The notes beneath the pieces are model-generated. The model ran no database searches, was not told the DNA's origin, and saw nothing but the letters and a program-made list of their open reading frames with translations. Positions 33,518-42,773 of a stretch of DNA of 64,000 nucleotides are shown one piece after another; positions within the stretch are counted from its first letter, which is position 1, and every line of letters starts with the position of its first letter. The stretch comes from JAXDJH01 sp034663635 (GTDB lineage: Bacteria; Actinomycetota; CADDZG01; WHSQ01). The stretch lies in the NCBI GenBank assembly GCA_034663635.1, contig JAXDJH010000022.1, positions 1 through 64,000 of the forward strand, given 5' to 3'. Made by a program: the position numbers and the translations under genes.

Positions 33518-34840
33518 ATGCTGAAACGCGGACTCGCGCTTCTGTTCAAGAAGCGGGACTACGGGCTCCTGATGGCGACGCAGTTCCTTGCGCAAGCGGG
33601 CGATGGGATCGTTCAGACGGCACTCGCCAAGTTCATCGTCTTCGGAGGGCAAGAAGGCTTCGACATCGAGGGAGCGAGCAACCCGCAGGAGTTGCTGCGT
33701 CTCGCGCTCTACATCTTCATCCCCTACTCGATCATCAGTCCGTTCCTCGGCGTGGTCATCGACCGGTGGGATCGCAGGCGACTGCTGTTCGTCGCGAACG
33801 GGATCCGCGCGGCTCTCGTTGCGATCGTGGCGCTCCTCGGCGTCTCGACGGTGATCAACGAGAAGTTGCCGGGTTTGATCGTGTCCGATGCCCTCCCGTC
33901 CTTCGCTCTCTTCTTGATATTCATGCTGACTCTTGCCGGGACCCGCGTCGTGCTGGCGGCGAAAGCGGCAGCTCTGCCGACCACGCTTGGCGAGTCGTCA
34001 CTAGTCGAGGGCAACGCAGTCTCTCAACTCGGAGGAGCGCTGTTCCAGCTCGGCGGCGCGGGGGTGGCATTCATCGCGACGTCCGTCATCGACGTCGCTC
34101 CGGTCGCGATGGTTGGGGCGATCGTTTACGGGATGGGAGCGTTCGCCGCCATCAAGATCGCTCATGCGGGTGAAGGCCATGCTCGATCGACTTTCGGAGC
34201 CGAAGTGGCACGGGTGATCCGGAACATCGCGGAGGGAGTCCGGGAGGTTGCGCGCCATCCCAAGGCGGCGGTTTCGATATCGACGTACTTCTGGCTCCGT
34301 TTCCTGTGGAGCTTCACGATCGTGGGCATCGCGTTCGTAGCTCGAGACTTGGTTGCAGACGACGACCTGCAGGTGCTCGCACTAACCGGCGGAGCCGGAG
34401 CGGTCGGCGCGGCCCTCGGCTTTTTGGGGGCCGCACGGCTCACGGAGCGATTCCGCACCACATCCCAGCTGGTGCTGGCGTCCTCGACGCTCGCCGGCTT
34501 GGCGGTGCTGATCCTCGGCGGCCTCGAGTTCAAGGCATCGATCGCGGTGCTGACGTTCTTCCTCGGCTTCGGCTTCTTCCTCGGCAAGATCTCGCTCGAC
34601 ACGATGGTTCAGGAGGCTCTCGGCGACGACTTCCGAGGCCGGGCCTTCTCTCTCTATGACATCGCCTACAACCTTGCCTGGGTTGCGGCCGCGACCCTCA
34701 TGAAGATCTTCTGGGACGGCGACACGATCCTCATCGCGATCATGGGCGGGGTGTTCCTTGTCGGGTTGTCGGTTCTGGCGGCGTGGTTCCGCCGAGCGGG
34801 ATTGCTCACTGCGCCGGCGCCCAGCAACGCGGAAGGTTGA
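33518..34840 (+). CDS. Major facilitator superfamily transporter
   Basis: A 440-residue transporter with about twelve membrane spans. The cytoplasmic loop 2-3 motif A is GVVIDRWDRRRLLFVANG, typical of MFS drug/solute exporters of the DHA3 type. A second-half equivalent reads GFGFFLGKISLDTMVQEALG. The substrate is unknown. The next gene, a permuted phosphatase, starts within its stop codon (TTGA), so the two are co-translated. Export of a molecule that is then processed outside by the phosphatase is one possible reading. Confidence 0.85.
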   Translation: MLKRGLALLFKKRDYGLLMATQFLAQAGDGIVQTALAKFIVFGGQEGFDIEGASNPQELLRLALYIFIPYSIISPFLGVVIDRWDRRRLLFVANGIRAALVAIVALLGVSTVINEKLPGLIVSDALPSFALFLIFMLTLAGTRVVLAAKAAALPTTLGESSLVEGNAVSQLGGALFQLGGAGVAFIATSVIDVAPVAMVGAIVYGMGAFAAIKIAHAGEGHARSTFGAEVARVIRNIAEGVREVARHPKAAVSISTYFWLRFLWSFTIVGIAFVARDLVADDDLQVLALTGGAGAVGAALGFLGAARLTERFRTTSQLVLASSTLAGLAVLILGGLEFKASIAVLTFFLGFGFFLGKISLDTMVQEALGDDFRGRAFSLYDIAYNLAWVAAATLMKIFWDGDTILIAIMGGVFLVGLSVLAAWFRRAGLLTAPAPSNAEG

Positions 34841-36471
34841 CCGGGCCCCAGACCCTCGACTGGCGGGTGCCCGCCGCGGCGGCGATCCTGGCCGCTGCAG
34901 TGCTCTTAGCGAACGCCTTCGGTGTGTTCGAAAGCGAGGGAGACCTCCCGAGTTTCAAGGCTCAGGCTTGCGCGTTGCCGGATGAGTGGCTGCTGCGCAC
35001 GCAGCGCGGCTATTACGAGCCGCGTTCGGGGCAAGTGTCGATCCTTCCGAAGTATCCGGCTTACATGGCCAGCGGAGGAGGCGGCTGGAGCCATTCCGGC
35101 CCGTGGGACTACCTCCAAGAGATCCCGCTCGTCTTTTACGCGCCGGGCCGCATCGATCCGGTAGGTGATGTCGACCGACCCGTGACGATGGCGGACGTCG
35201 CGCCGACGATCATGACTTTCCTCAACGCGTTCATCCGAAGCGACGACGGCGCTTCCCTCGATGAAGCCGTTCGCTTCACGGGCTCGATGATCCGGCGCGG
35301 CCCCCCCAAACTGATCCTCACGGTCGTTTGGGACGGCGGTGGTTGGAATGCATTGAACCAGTGGCCGGACGATTGGCCGAACCTCGCTCGGATGATGCGC
35401 GAGGGAGTCTCTTACACGAACGCAACGGTGGGTTCGAGCCCGTCCGTCACGCCTGCGGTTCATACGACTCTCGGCACCGGCGTCTTCCCGTGGACCCACG
35501 GAGTAACAGGGGTTCCCGTCCGCGATGAGACCGGGAAGGTCGTCGATGCATTTCTCAAGGGCGAGTCGTCGCGCTTCATCCAAGTTCCAACGGTCGCCGA
35601 AAAGTGGGACGAAGAGCACGACAACAAAGCTCTCGTTGGGATGATCGGGTACGAGCCGTGGCATCTCGGGATGATCGGTCAGGGGGCCGAGCGATCGACG
35701 GGGGACCGAGACGACGCGGCCTGGTTGAACATCGAGACGAACGACTGGATCACCAACGACGCGCACTATCGCCTTCCGCCGGCGTTGCCGGAGACGCCAG
35801 GCCTGCAGGATGACCTCGACGCGCTCGACTCACAGGATGGCGAGAAGGACGAGACCTGGTTGGGTCAAAAGATCCTGGATGCTCCCGATCGGGTCGAGGA
35901 AACGCCGGCCTTCATCACGTATCACGCACGCGCGATGCTCAACACGATCCGCGCGGAGGGCTACGGGAGCGACGACATCCCCGATCTGATGTTTACGAAC
36001 TTCAAACAGATCGACAGGCTCGGGCACTACTTCAACATGGCGTCGGAAGAAGTCCATCAAGCGGTGGTCGAATCCGATCGCCAGCTCAAGGTTCTCACCG
36101 ACGGTTTGGACGAGATCGTCGGCGAGGGCGACTGGGTGGTCATAGTCACGGCCGACCACGGTCAACAGCCGGACGCGAAGGCGATCGACGCCTATGGGAT
36201 CGACCCCCGCGAGGTCGAGGCTGACATCCGCGACGAGTTCGGTCCCATCGTCCGGGCCGTCTGGCCGACCGAGGTTTTCCTTCTGGATGATGCGATGGCC
36301 GAGCGGGGAGTCACCGTGGAGGAAGTTGCTCGCTTCCTCGGCGATTACCGGCTGGCCGACAACACCCAGCGGGTCGACTTCCTCATAGGGGGCCAGGGCC
36401 AGTTTGGAGCCCGGGACCGCCTCTTCGACATGGCCATCCCCGCCGCCATGCTCCCGACCTTGAAGTGCTAG
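34837..36471 (+). CDS. Circularly permuted alkaline-phosphatase-superfamily protein 2
   Basis: A 544-residue membrane-anchored enzyme (span about 11-28). Module A: CALPDEW, EPRSGQVSILP, GWSHSGPWDYLQEIPLVFYA (His86) and TMADVAPTIMTFL. Module B: VVWDGGGWNAL (Asp166), GSSPSVTPAVHTTLGTG (Thr205), KQIDRLGHYFN (Asp393, His397) and TADHGQQP (Asp440, His441). All expected zinc ligands and the Thr nucleophile are present, in permuted order. It also shares the family-only motif EPWHLGMIGQGAE. TTG 34837 overlaps the MFS stop; GTG 34867 would cut into the anchor. Confidence 0.8.
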   Translation: MTGPQTLDWRVPAAAAILAAAVLLANAFGVFESEGDLPSFKAQACALPDEWLLRTQRGYYEPRSGQVSILPKYPAYMASGGGGWSHSGPWDYLQEIPLVFYAPGRIDPVGDVDRPVTMADVAPTIMTFLNAFIRSDDGASLDEAVRFTGSMIRRGPPKLILTVVWDGGGWNALNQWPDDWPNLARMMREGVSYTNATVGSSPSVTPAVHTTLGTGVFPWTHGVTGVPVRDETGKVVDAFLKGESSRFIQVPTVAEKWDEEHDNKALVGMIGYEPWHLGMIGQGAERSTGDRDDAAWLNIETNDWITNDAHYRLPPALPETPGLQDDLDALDSQDGEKDETWLGQKILDAPDRVEETPAFITYHARAMLNTIRAEGYGSDDIPDLMFTNFKQIDRLGHYFNMASEEVHQAVVESDRQLKVLTDGLDEIVGEGDWVVIVTADHGQQPDAKAIDAYGIDPREVEADIRDEFGPIVRAVWPTEVFLLDDAMAERGVTVEEVARFLGDYRLADNTQRVDFLIGGQGQFGARDRLFDMAIPAAMLPTLKC

Positions 36472-36479
36472 CCCCCGGG

Positions 36480-36485
36480 TAGGAT
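36480..36485 (+). promoter_or_regulatory. -10 box TAGGAT for the glycan gene block
   Basis: TAGGAT lies 10 nt before ATG 36496, giving a leader of at most a few nucleotides. The ATG at 36484 lies inside the box and is less likely to be used. Confidence 0.45.
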
Positions 36486-36495
36486 GCCGCCACCC

Positions 36496-38523
36496 ATGGC
36501 TACTACGACCTTGACCGAGCGCGCCCCTGGGGCGCCTCAGGAGCCTGCCGGACCGAGCCGGCTCGACAGGATCCTCGGCCACCCGCTGGTCTTCGTGGGG
36601 ACGGCCCTCGTACTGCTACTCCTCTACGCATGGCCCTTCATCTCGGATCCGGGCCGTGTGGCTCCAACGAAGGATCCGGCCTTCTACACCTGGCGGACCG
36701 AGACTCTGATCTCGGAGAATCCCGCGGACCTCCTGAAGGTCGAAGGAGCGTTCGGCATGTTCGCGGCGGGCTATCGTGTGACGGCTCCAGTCCTCGGTGG
36801 CTTCCTGCGTCAGATCGCGGGAGTTGCACCGCTCGACACCACGTTGTTCTTCATGATCGGCCTTCCCGTGCTGACCGCGCTCTTACTGGCGGGCTTCGCG
36901 TACAGCAAGAGACGAGATCCGCTGCTCTTCCATTCGGTCGCGTTCGCCGCGGGTGGCTTGTTCTTGACGCCGCCTTTCATCGGTTACCTCGACAACGTCT
37001 TATGCCTCTTCTTCCTCGCGGCCTCGCTGTTCTTCTTAGAGGGAGCGCGCGATTCGTGGCCCGCTCGGTTGGGGTTTGGTCTTTTCCTCGTGCTGTCGGG
37101 CATGACTCATCCGACGACGCTCGTGATCTTCTGTTTCGTCCTCGGCGCGATGTCGATAGGACGGCTCATCTATCGAAAGTTCGATCTCCGCAGCGTCATC
37201 CGAGATGACGGGCCGATGCTGCTCACCGCTTTCATCTCCGCGGTACTCACGTTCGCCATCTGGACGATCGGTATCTGGGGCAAGTCCGTTTCCCTCTCGG
37301 AAGCGGCTCTCCCGCCCCCATACGGGGTCGATTTCTTCGTCGATCGCATGGTGCTATGGGTGAAGGCGATGCGTCCTCTGCTTAACGGCCCGCTCTTCGT
37401 CATCGGAGCGGTCGGCCTTCTGGCAGCGGGCCGACGAGCAGCCGAGGACGAGCTTGCGCGCGTGTCGGTCGTTTGGCTGGTACCGCTGGCGGGTCTTTTC
37501 GGGTTCATCGCGGGCGTGGCGTATCCGTACTACCGGTTCTTCAACACGACGCTCGCGTGGGTTCTGCTCGTGGGCGTCGGCGGGTGGTTCGTAATGCGAT
37601 TCCTCATAGGGATCTCTCAGCGCGGAGGCATCGCAACCCTCGCGCTTGTGGGCGTCCTGGCGGTGGTTTTCGTTCTTGCCACGAACTTCACGAAGGGTTT
37701 CGAAGTGTCGGGCTGGACGAATCCGCACAACGAGTGGCTTTCCCCGGATGAGCAGCGCGATCTCGACTACCTGCGCGCCGCTCTGGCTGAAGAAGCCGAC
37801 CCCGACAGACCGGTGGTCTTCGTCGTCGACGACGCAGATGCAGCGAAGACGTTTCAGATCTGGGGCGTAACGAAACTCGCGGGCAACACGTCCCGTTACG
37901 GCCTGCCGCCCGGGCAGATCGATCAGGGTTATCTCTACCTCGGCTCTCTGCAGAACTTCCTCGACGGCAAGCCGACCTTGAACGGAACGGAGACCTACGA
38001 CAAGTTGTCCCCGGCCTTACTCGAGGATGCTCAGAAGGGGATCGAGGAGTCGGGTCAGGAGCCTCTGATCGTCGTGGCTCAGATCTTCAATCCGACCGGC
38101 GCTAACTCCGACGTCACGAACCTAACAACGAGCGATCCCAACGTCTGGATCCTCACCGACCAAGGCGTCGTGGACGCGGCCGGATCGGAAGTGGTGGGGC
38201 CCGAAAAGGCCGAACCCGTCAAAGGTGCGAACCCGATCCGGATCCTTCTGGCCCTGATCCTTCTGTCTCTGCCCGGGTACATCGCCTACAGAGGCTTGAT
38301 GCCCGACGCCGAGCTGCCTGAAGCCCTCGGCCTCGTTCCGGCCCTCGCAGCCGGACTCCTGGCCCTGGCGGGGATCATCGTGCTGGCGGTAACCAGATCG
38401 CCGTTCTCGTCGGGCCACGCGTGGATCTCGTTCGTGGTTGCGGCCGTCATCGCGTCGGTCGTCGGCTTGCGCTCCGGCGCCGGATTGCCGTTCACGGACG
38501 GCCGGACCGGCACGAGCGCCTGA
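36496..38523 (+). CDS. Polytopic membrane protein, GT-C-like (surface glycan block)
   Basis: A 675-residue membrane protein with about twelve spans. A first external loop reads KDPAFYTWRTETLISENPAD, and a large soluble domain lies near the C-terminus (about 430-570: VVFVVDDADAAK, LYLGSLQNFLDGKP), followed by further spans. The architecture fits GT-C-fold transferases that use lipid-linked sugars, but no family motif lets me name a sugar. It heads a tight series with a Wzy-like polymerase, a Wzx-like flippase and a sulfotransferase, so a role in surface polysaccharide assembly is likely. Confidence 0.7.
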   Translation: MATTTLTERAPGAPQEPAGPSRLDRILGHPLVFVGTALVLLLLYAWPFISDPGRVAPTKDPAFYTWRTETLISENPADLLKVEGAFGMFAAGYRVTAPVLGGFLRQIAGVAPLDTTLFFMIGLPVLTALLLAGFAYSKRRDPLLFHSVAFAAGGLFLTPPFIGYLDNVLCLFFLAASLFFLEGARDSWPARLGFGLFLVLSGMTHPTTLVIFCFVLGAMSIGRLIYRKFDLRSVIRDDGPMLLTAFISAVLTFAIWTIGIWGKSVSLSEAALPPPYGVDFFVDRMVLWVKAMRPLLNGPLFVIGAVGLLAAGRRAAEDELARVSVVWLVPLAGLFGFIAGVAYPYYRFFNTTLAWVLLVGVGGWFVMRFLIGISQRGGIATLALVGVLAVVFVLATNFTKGFEVSGWTNPHNEWLSPDEQRDLDYLRAALAEEADPDRPVVFVVDDADAAKTFQIWGVTKLAGNTSRYGLPPGQIDQGYLYLGSLQNFLDGKPTLNGTETYDKLSPALLEDAQKGIEESGQEPLIVVAQIFNPTGANSDVTNLTTSDPNVWILTDQGVVDAAGSEVVGPEKAEPVKGANPIRILLALILLSLPGYIAYRGLMPDAELPEALGLVPALAAGLLALAGIIVLAVTRSPFSSGHAWISFVVAAVIASVVGLRSGAGLPFTDGRTGTSA

Positions 38524-38531
38524 CGGGCTCG

Positions 38532-40241
38532 ATGCTCGACCGCCTGGCTCGGTTGCCGGCCGAAACACCAGGACGGACCTCGCGCCTGCTCTGGCTCGTA
38601 GCAATCGGAGCGACGCTGATCGGGCTCGGAGGCTGGGCGTCTCAAACGCTAGTCGGTGGAGTCGTTGCGCTCTGGAGCTTCTCGATCGCCGCAGCGACGT
38701 TAGGTCTCGTGCTTCCTTATTCCTACGCGCTCGTCTCGCCTCTATTCATGGGCGTCCTCGGTTGGCTGGTGGACATGCTTCCTCTCGTCATCCTCGTGGG
38801 GTGGCTTGCGGTCGTTCTGCGGTTCGCCGCGCTGTTGCTGAAAGAGAAGCGATTGCCCCGTGGCGGAAAGTGGATCTGGCTGCCTGTTGCTTTGGTGTTC
38901 TGGACCGGTTTAGGCGTCCTGGTTATCAACTCGCTCGACTTCAAACACTTTCTGCTTTTGCTCGGCATCCAAGGTCTCGCAAGCGGGATCCTCCTTGCGG
39001 CAGTCGATCGATTGGAACCGCTCGAGGGAAGGGTGCAGCTTGTAGAGGGACTGGTCGCGTTCATCGTGCTGCTGTCTGTCGCCGTGATGCTGCAATGGTT
39101 CGGCGTGAATCTCGAAGGGTTGCAGAACGGAGAGACACGCAAGCGCGTGGAGGCTGCATACGGCGTCGATGCGTTTCCCAACAACATCGGGATGATCAAG
39201 TACGCGCGCTCGGTCAAAGCGGGTTCCATCGAACTGCGCGACAAGATGGCGCGCATCGCCCGCGAGATCGACGGACTTCCTCCTTTCCAGGTTTTCAGAC
39301 CGAAGTTCCAGGCCTACGAGAACTCCCTTGTCGTTCGATTCGAGGGCTCTGCCCGTCCGTACGCCGATCAACTGGAACGCGAGGGCATCACCCTCCTTTA
39401 CGACAACGTTGGTCTCGCACCGGCAAACACCGTTCCGCGGATGCGCTCGTTCCCGCGTAATGCCCTCACTTACGCTGGTGTTTGCGCGGCCCTCTTCCCC
39501 CTTGCGTTCTTCCTCGTCTGGTATGGATCTCGCCGCCGCAGGTGGCTCGGTTGGGCGGGGGTAACCGCCTGTTTGTTCGGGGCGGCGTTCTCACTCGCTC
39601 GTGGAGCGTGGCTCGCGATCCTGATCGGCCTCGTCTATCTGTTGATCGAAGGCTCACTCGATAAGAAGCAGAAGTTGCAGATCTTCGGCGCGTTCGCGGC
39701 CGCGGCCCTCGTCCTCACCGCGATCTTCTTCGCCAAGTACAAGGTCGACCCGCTCAACGGCCGGGCGGGCGGCGGCGAGAGCATCAGCACTCGTAGCGAC
39801 CTTTACAAGGACACCCTTCAGATCTTGAGGGGGCCGAAGAAGTACGTCGCGCTGGGATACGGGACCGAGAAGCCGCGCACCGAGAGCGGCTCGGTGAAAG
39901 AAGGGGCGCGCTATGTGCCTCGTGCGGGCACGCACTCGACCTATCTCAATTACCTGTTCCGCACCGGAGTGCCGGGGGCCCTCATGATCCTGGCCCTCTA
40001 CGTGATCGCAGGACTACATGCTCGAGCCGCGGCCCGGATGAAGGACCCAACCGAGCGAGCCTTCTCTAGCCTTACGGCGTCGTCGATAGCAATCGCCGGC
40101 GCTCATGCGGTCATCCTCAGCTTGTACGTCGAACCGGTCTATACCCTCGTCATCTCTCTGTTGCTGGCGCTCGCCATGGCCGGCGCCATGTCATTGCCGG
40201 GGCGCGTGGTTCGGGTGAAGCCGGCTCCGGCCTCCGCGTGA
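38532..40241 (+). CDS. O-antigen ligase/polymerase-like (Wzy-type) membrane protein
   Basis: A 569-residue membrane protein with about eleven spans. The Wzy_C/O-antigen ligase signature is seen as SLARGAWLAILIGL and, in the large external loop, RAGTHSTYLNYLFRTGVPGAL. Such proteins polymerise or attach lipid-linked glycan units outside the membrane. An extra soluble stretch of about 120 residues (about 195-315) lies between spans in mid-protein, containing KAGSIELRDKMARIAREIDG and YADQLEREGITLLYD; this is not usual for the family. ATG 38532 follows the previous stop by 8 bp; reading upstream enters the previous gene out of frame. Confidence 0.82.
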   Translation: MLDRLARLPAETPGRTSRLLWLVAIGATLIGLGGWASQTLVGGVVALWSFSIAAATLGLVLPYSYALVSPLFMGVLGWLVDMLPLVILVGWLAVVLRFAALLLKEKRLPRGGKWIWLPVALVFWTGLGVLVINSLDFKHFLLLLGIQGLASGILLAAVDRLEPLEGRVQLVEGLVAFIVLLSVAVMLQWFGVNLEGLQNGETRKRVEAAYGVDAFPNNIGMIKYARSVKAGSIELRDKMARIAREIDGLPPFQVFRPKFQAYENSLVVRFEGSARPYADQLEREGITLLYDNVGLAPANTVPRMRSFPRNALTYAGVCAALFPLAFFLVWYGSRRRRWLGWAGVTACLFGAAFSLARGAWLAILIGLVYLLIEGSLDKKQKLQIFGAFAAAALVLTAIFFAKYKVDPLNGRAGGGESISTRSDLYKDTLQILRGPKKYVALGYGTEKPRTESGSVKEGARYVPRAGTHSTYLNYLFRTGVPGALMILALYVIAGLHARAAARMKDPTERAFSSLTASSIAIAGAHAVILSLYVEPVYTLVISLLLALAMAGAMSLPGRVVRVKPAPASA

Positions 40242-41815
40242 GCGATCAACCGAAGGATCCACTGGCAGAAGCGAAACTCTCGAAAGAGGCCGCCAAAGAC
40301 CTCGCGATAGTGGCGAAGGGCGGCGCGATCCAAGTGGTGGGCCAGATCCTTCAGCGGAGCCTTTCTTTCCTCTTCGCCTCGGTCGTCGTGCGAGCGCTTG
40401 GGGTCGCCGCCTCGGGCGTGTACCGGCAGGTAGCTCAAACTCTGACGCTCGCCGGTCAACTCGGCCTTCTGGGGTTCAACTTCGCCGCCATGCGTTGGAT
40501 CGCACGTTCGCGCGCGGCGGGGGAGCCCGGGGGGGTAAAGGGAGCTACGCACGTCGCTGTCTTCGGAACTCTCATCTCGTCTGCCGTCGTTTTCATCGGC
40601 TTGATGGTCCTCGCGGGACCGATCGGAGCCACCTTCGGCGACAGCGCGGCGAAGGACGCAGAGTTCGCTCGGCTCATCCGGCTTGGGGCCGCATACGTTC
40701 CGTTGTTCGGGTTACTCCAGGTGTACCGGTATTGCACTCAGGCTTACAAGACGATGGTTCCATCTGTCATCGCGGGGAACATCGTTCAGCCGGCCGTCCG
40801 GTTCATCCTCGGCCTCGTTCTGATCCTCGCCGGTTTCGAGGTCGCCGGCGTCGTTGTGACGCTCGTCGCGAGCATGGGGGTCGGCGCGGTCGTCGCTTAC
40901 TGGTACTACCGCCGGCTTTTGACGGAGAAGGAGAGGGCCGCCGAGCCGGTTCGAAAGACCGGAGAGATGGTCAGGTTCTCGATGGCTCAGGCCGGCGCTT
41001 CACTTCTCGGCGTCCAGAGCCTCGGCCTCGGGATACTTCTCTTAGGGATCATCTCCAACGACGCGGCGGTAGGCGTGTTCGGGATCGCGTTGTCTCTTCA
41101 GGGTCCGGCCAACGTCTTCCTCGGCGGCATCGTGAACATCTGGGCTCCGATGGTTTCCGATCTCCACGAGAAGGGAGAGATGGATCGGCTGGGCTCTCTC
41201 TACAAGACGATCAACCGATGGATCGCGACGTTCTCGTTCCCCGTTGCAGCCGTCCTGATCATCGAGCCCGACCTTTTCGTCAGACTCTTCGCCGGTAAGG
41301 AAGTTAGCGGCAACCTGATCGGAGATGCCACCGCCGCGGTGGCGATCCTCGCGGTTGGAAACATCTTCTACACGGGCACCGGTCCGACCGGATACGTGTT
41401 GTCGATGACGGGACGCCCGGGGGTCAACTTCGTCAATTCGATCATCGGCGTGGCTCTGTACATCGCGCTAGGGATAATCGTCGTGCCCGACCACGGAGTC
41501 GTGGGGATGGCGATAGTGGACTCGGTCGTGACGGCTTTGATGAACAGCGTGCGCGTGATTCAAGCCAAGGCTTTGGTAGGCATCCAGCCATTCGGTCGCA
41601 CGTTTTACAAGCCGGTGGTCGCGACCCTCGCGGGCGCAGCGGTTCTATTCCCTTTGAGCTTCTTCACCGACGACCATGCGTGGTTGGAGATCGCAGGCAT
41701 CACGGTAGCCACACTCGTGTATCTCCTCGTGCTCAAACTGCTTGGGCTCGATCCCGAGGAGCTGCTCGTGTGGGAGCGGATCCGCAAGCGAGCCTTCAAG
41801 AGGGGCCGTGGATAA
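40238..41815 (+). CDS. Polysaccharide flippase (Wzx/MATE-like)
   Basis: A 525-residue transporter with twelve to fourteen spans of the MOP (Wzx, MurJ) superfamily. It opens with a charged helix and then GGAIQVVGQILQRSLSFLFA, the usual first span of polysaccharide exporters. It has LGLGILLLGIISNDAAVGVF and a second-half start at INRWIATFSFPVAAVLIIEP. It flips undecaprenyl-linked repeat units across the membrane for the polymerase next door. The GTG overlaps the Wzy stop (GTGA). The next gene has its own promoter straddling this stop. Confidence 0.87.
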   Translation: MSDQPKDPLAEAKLSKEAAKDLAIVAKGGAIQVVGQILQRSLSFLFASVVVRALGVAASGVYRQVAQTLTLAGQLGLLGFNFAAMRWIARSRAAGEPGGVKGATHVAVFGTLISSAVVFIGLMVLAGPIGATFGDSAAKDAEFARLIRLGAAYVPLFGLLQVYRYCTQAYKTMVPSVIAGNIVQPAVRFILGLVLILAGFEVAGVVVTLVASMGVGAVVAYWYYRRLLTEKERAAEPVRKTGEMVRFSMAQAGASLLGVQSLGLGILLLGIISNDAAVGVFGIALSLQGPANVFLGGIVNIWAPMVSDLHEKGEMDRLGSLYKTINRWIATFSFPVAAVLIIEPDLFVRLFAGKEVSGNLIGDATAAVAILAVGNIFYTGTGPTGYVLSMTGRPGVNFVNSIIGVALYIALGIIVVPDHGVVGMAIVDSVVTALMNSVRVIQAKALVGIQPFGRTFYKPVVATLAGAAVLFPLSFFTDDHAWLEIAGITVATLVYLLVLKLLGLDPEELLVWERIRKRAFKRGRG

Positions 41816-41818
41816 GGT
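41813..41818 (+). promoter_or_regulatory. -10 box TAAGGT starting at the flippase stop codon
   Basis: The flippase stop TAA begins TAAGGT, which is followed by 7 nt and GTG 41826 of the sulfotransferase. This is the third stop codon in the window that doubles as the start of a -10 box. Confidence 0.5.
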
Positions 41819-41825
41819 CGCTCCC

Positions 41826-42773
41826 GTGGAGATCAACCCCAAGAGGATCCGGAAAAGCCTGCGCACCAACTTCGATCCCGGCCCTCGCGATTACCTGAAT
41901 CGGATGGCGCTGCGAGCCAGGCAGATCTCGCACCTTCCCGCTCTCGCGGCCGGAGGGAAACTCGATCGACCCATCTTCATCATCGGTGCGCCGCGTTCGG
42001 GCACCTCGATGCTCTACTCGATCCTTCGACGCTCGAGCCGGCTGGCGAACTGGCCGGGTGAGGCTCACGAGGTCTGGGAGGCCGACTTCCACCCTGCGCT
42101 CAGGGGCTGGAGCTCCAACGCGCTGGATGCCGGCGACGCGCGGGGGCCGGAGGCGGCGCGGATCAAGCGCTCCTTCCTTCTTATAGCGGGCACCCGTAAA
42201 CGACTGATCGATAAGACTCCGCGCAACGCTCTCCGAGTTCGTTTCATCGACGCTCTTTTTCCGGACGCGCGCTATGTCTTCTTGAAACGCGATGGACGGG
42301 ACAACATCAATTCCCTCATCAACGCGTGGCGCACTCCGCGCTATCGCACCTATCGTCTTCCCGAACCGCACTCGATCCCCGGCGTGGACCCAGCCTGGTG
42401 GAAGTTCACGCTCTATCCTGGTTGGGAGGCCGATGCGGCAGGACCGCTCGAGGTAGTCACCGCGAAGCAATGGCAGTCGTCCTACGACGAAGCGCTTAGT
42501 GCCTTCTCGGACATCGATCCGGGTCGCCGCGTCGATGTCGCCTACGAGGAGCTCGCCGACGATCCGGTGACGGAGGTGGGCAAGGTCATGAGCGCTCTCG
42601 AGCTTGACTATGAGAGCTCAATTCGCGACCAGGCCTCTGCCGCGCTTCGCAAGCCCGTCAATGTGGTCACCCCTCCGGAGCGCGGCAAGTGGCGCAAGGA
42701 GAACCCGAATGAGATCGAGGCGATCCTTCCGCGCATCACGCCCACGATGAAAGCGCTCGGTTATGAGGTCTGA
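41826..42773 (+). CDS. PAPS-dependent sulfotransferase 1
   Basis: A 315-residue sulfotransferase. The 5'-phosphosulfate loop is FIIGAPRSGTSMLYSIL and the 3'-phosphate motif is YVFLKRDGRDNINSLINAW. Other conserved parts are LIDKTPRNALRV and VAYEELADDP. It should move sulfate from PAPS to a hydroxyl on a sugar or lipid. Its place right after the flippase suggests that the surface glycan or its lipid carrier is sulfated. GTG 41826 is preferred because it lies 7 nt after a -10 box; GTG 41808 is the alternative. Confidence 0.88.
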   Translation: MEINPKRIRKSLRTNFDPGPRDYLNRMALRARQISHLPALAAGGKLDRPIFIIGAPRSGTSMLYSILRRSSRLANWPGEAHEVWEADFHPALRGWSSNALDAGDARGPEAARIKRSFLLIAGTRKRLIDKTPRNALRVRFIDALFPDARYVFLKRDGRDNINSLINAWRTPRYRTYRLPEPHSIPGVDPAWWKFTLYPGWEADAAGPLEVVTAKQWQSSYDEALSAFSDIDPGRRVDVAYEELADDPVTEVGKVMSALELDYESSIRDQASAALRKPVNVVTPPERGKWRKENPNEIEAILPRITPTMKALGYEV

